A stretch of 7,107 bases of DNA, from positions 1 to 7,107 of the forward strand of contig CALIWP010000335.1 in NCBI GenBank assembly GCA_938046705.1, in the 5' to 3' direction. The notes beneath the pieces were generated by a model. The model did no database searches. It saw only the letters and a list, made by a program, of their open reading frames with translations, and was not told the DNA's origin. Source of the DNA: an uncultured Campylobacter sp. Its GTDB lineage: Bacteria; Campylobacterota; Campylobacteria; Campylobacterales; Campylobacteraceae. Of the stretch, positions 1-5,356 are shown piece after piece (within the stretch, counting starts at the first letter, position 1; every line of letters starts with the position of its first letter). A program made the translations under genes and the position numbers.

Positions 1-224
1 GCACCCGCCGCATAAGCCGCGCTAAGAGTCTGCGCTATACCGTCCGCGATCGCGCCCACTCGCGGGCTAGCTAGCGGCCCCATGCTGCAAAATCCCTCTA
101 TCATATCCACGCTTATAAAGGCGGTGTTTGCCGCGTCGCCCGCTAAAAGTTCGCTAAATTTAATCTCCTTTAGCTCCTCAAACCACACCGCCAAATCCTC
201 TAAAATTTTCGCGTCAAATTTCAT
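1..224 (-). CDS. Isochorismatase-family cysteine hydrolase, N-terminal part (runs off the window)
   Basis: Only the first 74 codons are present; the gene continues past base 1. The start is an ATG at 224-222 with a strong Shine-Dalgarno sequence (AAGGAAAG) just upstream. The key motif is VDMIEGF at residues 39-45, after a predicted beta strand (TAFIS): in the isochorismatase/nicotinamidase fold this Asp (D40) is the first member of the Asp-Lys-Cys catalytic triad. The following GPLASPRV segment is also typical of this family. The Lys and Cys of the triad lie outside the window, so activity cannot be judged. Members hydrolyse amide or vinyl-ether substrates such as nicotinamide or isochorismate; which one applies here cannot be told, and the family call is firmer than any substrate. 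The gene follows flgS on the same strand after a 130-base spacer with a hairpin, so it could be read through from flgS or have its own promoter. Confidence 0.82.
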   Translation of the reverse strand, partial: MKFDAKILEDLAVWFEELKEIKFSELLAGDAANTAFISVDMIEGFCSMGPLASPRVGAIADGIAQTLSAAYAAG

Positions 225-263
225 TTTCTTTCCTTGTTTTGATTGTTTTTACGTTCGTTATTC

Positions 264-290
264 GGCTCGCCGAAGCTAAAACAGCGAGCC
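264..290. repeat. Inverted repeat (hairpin) between flgS and the cysteine hydrolase gene
   Basis: GGCTCGC at 264-270 is the exact reverse complement of GCGAGCC at 284-290, giving a 7-bp GC-rich stem with a 13-base loop. In the direction of the minus-strand genes it lies after the flgS stop and before the hydrolase ribosome-binding site. Neither side carries a run of T, so it is not a standard intrinsic terminator. It might slow polymerase, protect an RNA end or be neutral. Confidence 0.5.
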
Positions 291-354
291 GCCCTAAATT
301 TCGCGTTCAAATTTAATCTCGCCCAAAGCGTCAAATTTCATCAAATTTACCCGC

Positions 355-1353
355 CTAGCCGTGCGTCTTTGCGGGCAAATTTACGCAAAAGCTCTTTGGC
401 TCAAGCTCGATTTCGATACTGCCGCCGTGAGCTTGGACGATCTGCAGGCACAGGTGCAGGCCTAGGCCGTTGCCCTTTAGTTTGCTCGTTTTAAAGGGCT
501 CAAAGACCATGGCTTGGTTTTTGATCGGCACGCCGCTATCGGTCACGGCAAATTTATGCTCGCCCTCGCGTTGCTCGTAGTCCACGCGCACCCAGCCCTC
601 GTCGTCCTCGTTTTCCTCGACCGCGTCGATCGCGTTAAACAGCATGTTTTGAAACACCATCGCGAGCAAATCGCGGTCGCCCACGTAGGGCAGGTCGGGG
701 AAATTTAGGCTAAATTTGATCTCTTTGCCGTATGTGTAGCACTCTATCGCCGCCTCGCACTCGCCTTTTAGCTCGGCTAGGTTAAACTCTCGCGCGTTTA
801 TCGTTAGGCCTTTGGTAAAAAGCAGGGTGGCCTTGATGATACGCTCGACGCGCCAGATCGCTTTTTGCATCTGTTCGACTACGGGGCGAGCGCGTTCATC
901 CGCCTTTTTTATCAGCGTGGAGGCTAGCAGCGAGATCGAGCCCACTGGGTTGCGTATCTCGTGGGCTAGGTGGGCGGCGACTTGACCCATCGAGGCTAGG
1001 CGCTCGGTGCGCTTTTCGGTCGTTATGTCGGTTGCGGAGATGATTTTTTTGCCCTCTTTTTGGGCGATTTTGATGAGGTAGATTTGTCCCGCGGCGCTTA
1101 TCTCGCCTTCATTTTGCGGGATAAATTTTAAAATTTGCCCGAGTTTTAGGGCTTCTGAGTTTTGTAAAAATATCTCGCCCGCCTCGTCCAAAACCCAGAT
1201 CGCATTGGGCAAAATCTCCACGATATCTTTGATAAAGCCTTGCAAATTTGCATACGACGCGGTCAGATTTTTGTACTCGCGCTCAATCAGGTAGGTTTGC
1301 TCGATCAGGCTTTTTAGTCCGTCTTGGACGCTGGTTTTGTCGATCTGAGTCAT
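355..1353 (-). CDS. flgS: FlgS-type sensor histidine kinase for sigma-54 flagellar genes
   Basis: This 332-residue soluble kinase has no membrane segment. Order of parts: an N-terminal helical region (about 8-45), a PAS-like sensor region (about 45-112), then the histidine phosphoacceptor and ATPase domains. The H-box is AHLAHEIRNPVG with the probable phosphorylated His at 131; the N-box Asn is about N240 (FNAIDAV); the G1 box is DSG at 272-274; the F-box FEPF is at 284-287; the G2 box GNGLGL is at 294-299. In C. jejuni, FlgS senses the flagellar export apparatus and rotor complex and phosphorylates the regulator FlgR, which activates sigma-54 promoters for rod and hook genes. The N-terminal pattern (SLIEQTYL, ASYANL, ILPNAIWVLDE) resembles what I recall of C. 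jejuni FlgS, and the two neighbouring genes also match that locus. The ATG overlaps the upstream stop in ATGA (1353-1350), with GAGGAG at 1364-1359 as ribosome-binding site. No flgR is in the window; the two are also unlinked in C. jejuni. Confidence 0.88.
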   Translation of the reverse strand: MTQIDKTSVQDGLKSLIEQTYLIEREYKNLTASYANLQGFIKDIVEILPNAIWVLDEAGEIFLQNSEALKLGQILKFIPQNEGEISAAGQIYLIKIAQKEGKKIISATDITTEKRTERLASMGQVAAHLAHEIRNPVGSISLLASTLIKKADERARPVVEQMQKAIWRVERIIKATLLFTKGLTINAREFNLAELKGECEAAIECYTYGKEIKFSLNFPDLPYVGDRDLLAMVFQNMLFNAIDAVEENEDDEGWVRVDYEQREGEHKFAVTDSGVPIKNQAMVFEPFKTSKLKGNGLGLHLCLQIVQAHGGSIEIELEPKSFCVNLPAKTHG

Positions 1354-2165
1354 AAAAGCTCCTCGAAATTTTCTAAATCAAAAAGTAAAATTCGCTCGTT
1401 TTTTAGGCGGCTTACTTCGTTGCTAAAGCCGCTTTTGGAAAATAGCGCGACGGCGTCGGGCACAAAGCCTAGTCGCTCGCATTTTTTAAGGAGTAAATTT
1501 ACCACGTTTTTGCAAATTTTGTGCTCTTTAAATTTAGCTTCTCCGACGATTATGTGCCCCTCAATGCTCAAAAATATATCTATCTCGATATTTTTCGCCC
1601 ACAGGCTCCGCACCCGAGCAGGCTCCGTGCCTAGTCTAAACGCCAAAAGTTCGCGGCAAAGTAGCTCAAAGCCAAAGCCCGCGTACGAGTCGAACTCTCG
1701 TCTGATGATCTCCATCAGCGCGGCCTTTTCGCCGTTTTTTAAAAGGGCTAAATTTGGCTCGATGAAATAAAACCAAAATCTAGTAAAATTGTCGTTAAAG
1801 ACCACCTTATCCTGCGCCTTATCGCGCTCGAGTAGTTTTTTAGATTTTTGATATTTGCTTTTTATGCGCGGTTTTTCCAGCGTCTTTTCGATGCTGACTA
1901 CGCCTGAGTTTATCGCGGCGGCGTAAATTTTTAGGATGAGAGGGCGGGGCAGAAATTTATTTAGAGCGTATTTTTTGCGGTCGTTTTTAGCAAGCTTGCA
2001 AAGGGCAAATTTAAGCTCGCTCTCAAAAGGCGCGTCAAAGCTAAATTTGAGCGACAAATCTTCAAATTTATCTAAAATTTCCTTTTCGATCGCCTCGAAA
2101 ATATCGTAATAATTCGCCTCAAATTTTAGCGCGTCAAAGACTAGATGAAAGTAAATAAGCTGCAA
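1350..2165 (-). CDS. Stand-alone DUF234-like protein with PD-(D/E)XK nuclease-type motifs
   Basis: Read from the TTG at 2165 this gives 271 residues, but the real start is probably upstream. The frame stays open to a stop at 2228-2226 and the only strong ribosome-binding site (AAGGAG, 2224-2219) lies 5 bases before an ATC at 2213-2211; starting there would give 287 residues. No ATG, GTG or TTG lies between, and the TTG has no good Shine-Dalgarno. The C-terminal part resembles DUF234, usually found behind an AAA-type ATPase domain that is absent here: FTRFWFYFIEPN (127-138), a conserved FELLCRE (166-172), then EID (194-196) and GEAK (208-211), the spacing expected of a PD-(D/E)XK active site with D196, E209 and K211. 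Residues about 75-115 may form a DNA-binding helical part. Its job is unknown; nuclease activity is inference. I recall a protein of this kind next to flgS in C. jejuni (Cj0792). It overlaps flgS by ATGA, implying coupled translation. Confidence 0.75.
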   Translation of the reverse strand: MQLIYFHLVFDALKFEANYYDIFEAIEKEILDKFEDLSLKFSFDAPFESELKFALCKLAKNDRKKYALNKFLPRPLILKIYAAAINSGVVSIEKTLEKPRIKSKYQKSKKLLERDKAQDKVVFNDNFTRFWFYFIEPNLALLKNGEKAALMEIIRREFDSYAGFGFELLCRELLAFRLGTEPARVRSLWAKNIEIDIFLSIEGHIIVGEAKFKEHKICKNVVNLLLKKCERLGFVPDAVALFSKSGFSNEVSRLKNERILLFDLENFEELL

Positions 2166-2218
2166 GATATCAAGGTGCTTAAAGCGCGCGTAGCTTGATT
2201 TTAAGGCGTAGATTTTTG

Positions 2219-2224
2219 CTCCTT
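2219..2224 (-). promoter_or_regulatory. Strong ribosome-binding site pointing to an ATC start of the DUF234-like gene
   Basis: AAGGAG on the minus strand sits 5 bases before ATC at 2213-2211, which is in frame with the downstream gene. It is the best Shine-Dalgarno in this leader and fits an initiation site at the ATC better than at the TTG 48 bases further on. ATC is a very rare start codon, so a sequence error or a mutated ATG is the main alternative. Confidence 0.5.
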
Positions 2225-2232
2225 TTTAGCCC

Positions 2233-2241
2233 ATTTTAGCA
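2233..2241 (-). promoter_or_regulatory. Extended -10 element for the DUF234-like gene and flgS
   Basis: The minus strand reads TGCTAAAAT at 2241-2233, an exact TGn plus TAAAAT extended -10 box, the common form of vegetative (sigma-70) promoters in Campylobacter, where -35 boxes are weak. Transcription would begin near 2226, giving a very short leader before the AAGGAG site. The call rests on the motif and its position only. Confidence 0.45.
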
Positions 2242-2251
2242 CAACTTTGGT

Positions 2252-2257
2252 TATAAT
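2252..2257 (+). promoter_or_regulatory. -10 box for the aminotransferase and Sel1-like gene pair
   Basis: A perfect TATAAT at 2252-2257 has a TGG a few bases upstream and lies 23 bases before the TTG start. Transcription would begin near 2264, followed by a T-rich and A-rich leader with AAGGAA at 2270-2275. It is divergent from, and only about 10 bases away from, the minus-strand -10 box, so the two promoters overlap in footprint. Confidence 0.5.
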
Positions 2258-2280
2258 CTCTTTTTTTATAAGGAAAAATT

Positions 2281-3573
2281 TTGGTTAGCATCGACGAAAT
2301 CAGGAAAAATATTATTTTAAAAAAGGGCGTGCGCTACTTTGACTATACGGCCTCGGGCCTAGCCTACGCGCCTATTGAGCGTAAGATCGCAAAATACCTA
2401 AAAACCTACGCCAACACCCACTCAGAAAGCGCCTCAAACGCGCTAAAAACGCAAAAACGCTACGAAAAAGCAAGGCAGAGCCTAAAAGATGCGCTGGGGC
2501 TTGACGAGCGATTTTATCTGATCTCGGCGGGCTGCGGCGCAACGGGAGCGATAAAGAAATTTCAGGAGATCATGGGACTTTACCTGCCGCCTATGAGCGC
2601 AAACCGCCTAGGCGAAGAGGCGGTAAAAGGCGCAAATTTGCCCCTCGTCATCGTCTCGCCCTACGAGCACCACTCAAACGAGGTTAGCTTGCGCGAGGGG
2701 CTGTGCGAGGTCGTGCGCATACCGCTAAGCAAGAGCGGGGAGATAAATTTCGGCAGGCTAGATCAACTGCTCAAAATCAACTCAAAGCGCGAGATTATCG
2801 GCTCTTTTAGCGCGGCCTCAAACGTCACGGGGATAATCAGCGACTACAAAAAAATCTACGTGATGATGAAGCGATACGGCGCGACCGTGGCCTTTGACGC
2901 GGCTAGTTTTAGCTCGCACGACAACCTCGACGCCGACTACTTCGATGCGCTATTTCTCTCGCCGCATAAGCTTTTAGGAGGCGTGGGTAGCTGCGGACTG
3001 CTCGCGATAAAAAAGGAGCTCGTAAAGTCAGACAAACCGACCTTTGCCGCGGGCGGGACGGTTAGCTACGTGAGCCGCAGTTCGCATTTTTTTGCGCCAA
3101 GCGTGGAGCGCATGGAGGAGGGCGGAACCCAGCACGTGATGGGGTTAATAAGAGCCGCGCTAGCATACAGACTGCGAAACGAAGTCGGCCTAGACGTCAT
3201 AAAAAGCCGCGAGGATGAGCTAACGAAGCAGTTTTGCGAGGGGTTAGATGAAATCCCCGAGGTCGTGAGCTATTTTCCGCGCGCAGTGCCGAGACTGCCG
3301 ATTTTTGCTTTTAACGTAAAAGGCGTTTCGCCGTATGATTTCGCCGAAGCGCTGAGCGAGGACTACGGCGTGCAGACCCGTGCGGGGTGCGCGTGCGCCG
3401 GTCCGTACGGACACGATCTGCTCGGACTAAAAGACGATCAGAAATTTGATCAAAAGCCCGGCTGGGTGCGTGTGAGCCTGCACTATTCGCACACGCCAAA
3501 AGACGTCGCATATCTGCTAAAGGCCATCAAAAAAACTATCAAAAAATTTAAAACCAAAAAGGATAAGAAATGA
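2281..3573 (+). CDS. Class V PLP-dependent aminotransferase / cysteine-desulfurase-like enzyme
   Basis: This 430-residue cytoplasmic enzyme starts with TTG, with AAGGAA 5 bases upstream. It has the marks of fold-type I class V PLP enzymes: HHSN at 130-133 (His stacking on PLP), SNVTG at 180-184, D206 in AFDAAS (contacts the pyridine nitrogen), and LSPHKLLGG at 226-234 with K230 as the probable Schiff-base lysine. Near the C-terminus R367-A-G-C-A-C-A places C372 five residues after the Arg, the same spacing as the catalytic Cys of SufS-type cysteine desulfurases (R-x-G-x-x-C-A); a second Cys, C370, is next to it. The enzyme may therefore take sulfur from cysteine or a related substrate, but family members with this GCACAGPYG-like motif are mostly uncharacterised, so the reaction is not assigned. 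It overlaps the next gene in ATGA. From memory it corresponds to Cj0791c, annotated as an aminotransferase. Confidence 0.87.
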   Translation: MVSIDEIRKNIILKKGVRYFDYTASGLAYAPIERKIAKYLKTYANTHSESASNALKTQKRYEKARQSLKDALGLDERFYLISAGCGATGAIKKFQEIMGLYLPPMSANRLGEEAVKGANLPLVIVSPYEHHSNEVSLREGLCEVVRIPLSKSGEINFGRLDQLLKINSKREIIGSFSAASNVTGIISDYKKIYVMMKRYGATVAFDAASFSSHDNLDADYFDALFLSPHKLLGGVGSCGLLAIKKELVKSDKPTFAAGGTVSYVSRSSHFFAPSVERMEEGGTQHVMGLIRAALAYRLRNEVGLDVIKSREDELTKQFCEGLDEIPEVVSYFPRAVPRLPIFAFNVKGVSPYDFAEALSEDYGVQTRAGCACAGPYGHDLLGLKDDQKFDQKPGWVRVSLHYSHTPKDVAYLLKAIKKTIKKFKTKKDKK

Positions 3574-4202
3574 ATAAAATTTTAGCCGCAGCCATGTTTG
3601 CCCTTTGCGCCGTTTGCGCGCAGGCAAAGCCCTTTAGCCCCGAGCAGTACGCAAAGGTACTGCGTGAGTACAACTCCGTTGCGGGCGCGAACAACTACTT
3701 TGAAAGCGGTAAATTTAAAGAGGAATTCGAGCTTCGCAAAAAATACTGCGACGAGGGTCTAAGAGATGCGTGCGGCGATCTGGGGCTACTCTACGTTACT
3801 GGTCTAGGCGCGCCAAGAGATAGCAAAAGGGCGGACGAACTACTCGAGTACGCTGCCAAAAACGACGAGTTTAAAGCCATATCGCAGTACTACGAAGCCG
3901 CACTTGACATAGCTCGCGCGGCGGAAAAGTACCCGGACGATAAGGTCGCGCAGCACCTAGGAGCCGAGTTTAAAAACTCGCTAGAGCAGTGCAAGGCGTA
4001 CAAAGGCGACCGCCACGTGTGCTTCCGCGCGCTGGTGATTAGCGGTATGCTGCCAAAGGGTGAGGGCGGTCTTGGACTGTCGCAGGCTGAGTTTGCCAAG
4101 ACGTGGGAGGACATCGTCGTGAGCGACATCGAGCGCAACGGCATGGACGACTCGAAGGTAAACTCGCTGGCAAAAGAGCTAGAAGGACTAGCGGCGCGCT
4201 AA
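3570..4202 (+). CDS. Exported Sel1-like repeat protein of unknown function
   Basis: This 210-residue protein begins with a classic Sec signal peptide: MNK, a hydrophobic stretch, and cleavage probably after AQA at residue 19, giving a periplasmic protein. Residues about 53-97 form one clear Sel1-like alpha-alpha repeat: C60 and C68 seven residues apart, then DLGLLYVTGLGAPRD and an amphipathic helix ending EYA. Cysteines at such spacing make disulfides in the Hcp-type cysteine-rich proteins of Helicobacter and Campylobacter. A second pair, C141 and C151, lies in a degenerate helical region that may be another repeat. Such proteins are usually scaffolds for protein contacts; the partner is unknown. 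Its ATG overlaps the aminotransferase stop (ATGA), with AAGGATAAG upstream as ribosome-binding site, so the two are probably co-translated. A probable terminator directly follows the stop codon. Confidence 0.82.
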   Translation: MNKILAAAMFALCAVCAQAKPFSPEQYAKVLREYNSVAGANNYFESGKFKEEFELRKKYCDEGLRDACGDLGLLYVTGLGAPRDSKRADELLEYAAKNDEFKAISQYYEAALDIARAAEKYPDDKVAQHLGAEFKNSLEQCKAYKGDRHVCFRALVISGMLPKGEGGLGLSQAEFAKTWEDIVVSDIERNGMDDSKVNSLAKELEGLAAR

Positions 4203-4236
4203 ATTTGCGGGCTTTTACGGCGTAAATTTGTTTTTT
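4201..4236 (+). terminator. Probable intrinsic terminator after the Sel1-like gene
   Basis: AAATTTGCG (4201-4209) pairs with CGTAAATTT (4221-4229), a 9-bp stem with one G-U pair and an 11-base loop, followed after one G by six T at 4231-4236. It starts inside the TAA stop codon. The stem is AT-rich at its base, so efficiency may be moderate. It is the only hairpin plus T-run that I found placed right after a gene. Confidence 0.5.
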
Positions 4237-4688
4237 CGGCAAGGCGATCCGTCAAATTTGACCGTCCGCGCTTTTGTCTTTTTGCGGGCGGCTTCGCGTC
4301 TCATGTAAATTTAGATTACTTGGCTCAAATTTGACGCGTCGGCAATTGCTAGGCTTAAATTTGGGTCGATTTTTGGGTAAATTTATCGAGCGGTGCATAA
4401 TTTGCTTTTGCTCAAATTTGACCGCCTTTTACGGATAAATTTAGCTCGCTCCTGGTGGCATTTTGTAGCTGCGAGCTTTTGCCTAGCGGGCTTTACGGCT
4501 ATCTTTACGGCGTAAATTTGCTAAATTTTGCTAGCGCTTGAGCAAATTCGGCCACCGAGCTTAAAGCCTTTGCCTGCGCTTTTTTGCGCGCGGTCAAATT
4601 TACGCGCCCGCGCGGGTTTTTGCCCTGCTCAAATCTGATGTATTTTTACGCCCAGCTCAAATTTACGCGGCGTTATTTTTTACGAATT

Positions 4689-4694
4689 TATAAA
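4689..4694 (+). promoter_or_regulatory. Possible -10 box upstream of the single-unit membrane protein gene
   Basis: TATAAA lies 25 bases before the ATG at 4714 and follows a T-rich stretch (4673-4680), the arrangement of many Campylobacter promoters. A GGAG at 4701-4704 follows as ribosome-binding site. AT-rich spacers give such matches by chance, so this is tentative. Confidence 0.3.
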
Positions 4695-4700
4695 AACTTT

Positions 4701-4719
4701 GGAGAAAATTTAGATGTGA
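4701..4719 (+). promoter_or_regulatory. Ribosome-binding site followed by ATG and an immediate TGA stop
   Basis: GGAG at 4701-4704 is 9 bases from ATG at 4714-4716. The ATG is in frame with the 160-residue reading frame, but the very next codon (4717-4719) is TGA. The site therefore looks like the ancestral start, broken at codon 2, or a start-stop element that controls re-initiation at the TTG at 4723. Confidence 0.5.
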
Positions 4720-4722
4720 GAT

Positions 4723-5205
4723 TTGCGCGAGTTTCAGGTTTTAGCGGGCGAGGTAAAAAACGTGAGATGGAGTGCGGCGACGGATGAGTGCGTTTTTGAG
4801 ATCGCAGGCGTTAAATTTAACACCAAAATTGCTAAAGAGCGACTAGTGCCACTCGAAAACGACCGCCTAGCTATCGTTTACGACGGGAAAAATGAGGTTT
4901 GGAATTTTAAAAATTTGACCTCAAGCAAGTGGCTCAAAAACTACTCTTGGCGCGCGCATTTGATGATTTTTGAGGAGGCGACGATGGAGTTTTTACCGGA
5001 TAGGCTTTACTGTCTTATCTTGGTGATACCGATCGTCTGCCTATTTAAATATCTCCCGCCGCTTGGTAATATCATCTTGCTTTTTGTGGTTATGATTTGT
5101 CTATTTGTGTCGCTACCTTTGCTCTGCATTGACGACAAAACTCCGACCGATAAGGCAAACGCGTATCTAGCTTTGAGAAAATTTTTAAAAGAAGCGGATT
5201 TGTAG
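4723..5205 (+). CDS. Small membrane protein of unknown function, single copy of a duplicated module
   Basis: Read from TTG at 4723 it has 160 residues. I do not recognise the family by name. Residues 1-75 look like a beta-rich soluble domain (VKNVRW, CVFEIAG, PLENDRLAIVYDGK, VWNFKNLTSSKW); two hydrophobic segments follow at about 95-111 and 115-135, then a short charged tail. The soluble part aligns with both halves of the protein encoded next on the same strand: FEIAG with YSFSLEG, PLENDRLAIV with PINDGDEMLAV, and FKNLTSSKW with LKNRSLNSAAW. The TTG lacks a good ribosome-binding site, while GGAG serves an in-frame ATG at 4714 whose second codon is TGA. The alignment with the neighbour from that ATG is ungapped for about 13 codons, which supports ATG as the ancestral start and suggests a nonsense change at codon 2. 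The gene may thus be poorly translated or a young pseudogene, though the rest of the frame is intact. Confidence 0.62.
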   Translation: MREFQVLAGEVKNVRWSAATDECVFEIAGVKFNTKIAKERLVPLENDRLAIVYDGKNEVWNFKNLTSSKWLKNYSWRAHLMIFEEATMEFLPDRLYCLILVIPIVCLFKYLPPLGNIILLFVVMICLFVSLPLLCIDDKTPTDKANAYLALRKFLKEADL

Positions 5206-5356
5206 TTCGCCGTCAAATTCGTCCGCCCAAAAACGCGGCAAATTCGGCGCCTATTTTTAAATTTGACGGGCAAACGAGCGATCAAATTTATAGGCGCGCA
5301 AATTTATATCGCTCAAATTTCGGGCGCGAAAACTTAAAATTTAAAGAGGATTTAGT
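5206..5356. repeat. Nested inverted repeats between the two membrane protein genes
   Basis: CCGTCAAATT at 5210-5219 is the exact reverse complement of AATTTGACGG at 5260-5269. A second structure follows: GAGCGAT (5276-5282) pairs with ATCGCTC (5308-5314), and inside it AAATTT (5284-5289) pairs with AAATTT (5300-5305), making a 13-bp stem with a small internal bulge. There is no T-run, so neither is a standard terminator. They may influence read-through from the first gene to the second or stabilise RNA ends. Confidence 0.5.

Larger units (their letters stand above)
4237..4722. repeat. AAATTT-rich intergenic region with short direct and inverted repeats
   Basis: No convincing gene is seen on either strand. 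The stretch from 4203 to 4722 contains about 13 copies of AAATTT, usually as CAAATTTG, TAAATTTG or CAAATTTA. Longer units recur: TTTACGGCGTAAATTTG at 4214-4230 and 4504-4520; CAAATTTGACCG at 4253-4264 and 4413-4424, with the inverse CGGTCAAATTT at 4591-4601. A 7-bp inverted repeat, AGCTCGC at 4443-4449 with GCGAGCT at 4471-4477 and then TTT, and a self-complementary CCCGCGCGGG at 4607-4616 followed by five T, could fold. Stops are frequent in all frames. It looks like the repeat-laden spacer DNA of this genus, but its length is notable. Confidence 0.65.

Noticed and set aside
1324..1770. Plus-strand open frame of 148 codons
   Set aside because: It is antisense to the DUF234-like gene and the start of flgS, which have recognisable motifs and ribosome-binding sites; its Ser/Lys-rich content is typical of a shadow frame.
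4607..4621. CCCGCGCGGG followed by five T as a terminator
   Set aside because: The palindrome has no room for a loop without losing pairs, and no gene ends upstream within about 400 bases.
4505..4645. Open frame of 46 codons on the minus strand with protein-like composition (Ala, Lys and Phe rich)
   Set aside because: It has no ATG or GTG, no ribosome-binding site and lies in repeat DNA where AAATTT words read as Lys-Phe or Asn-Leu; it ends in one of the repeated units. Too weak to call a gene or remnant.
4584..4787. Plus-strand open frame of 67 codons crossing the start of the single-unit membrane gene
   Set aside because: It begins inside the repeat region, its frame conflicts with the conserved paralogous frame, and it shows no family features.
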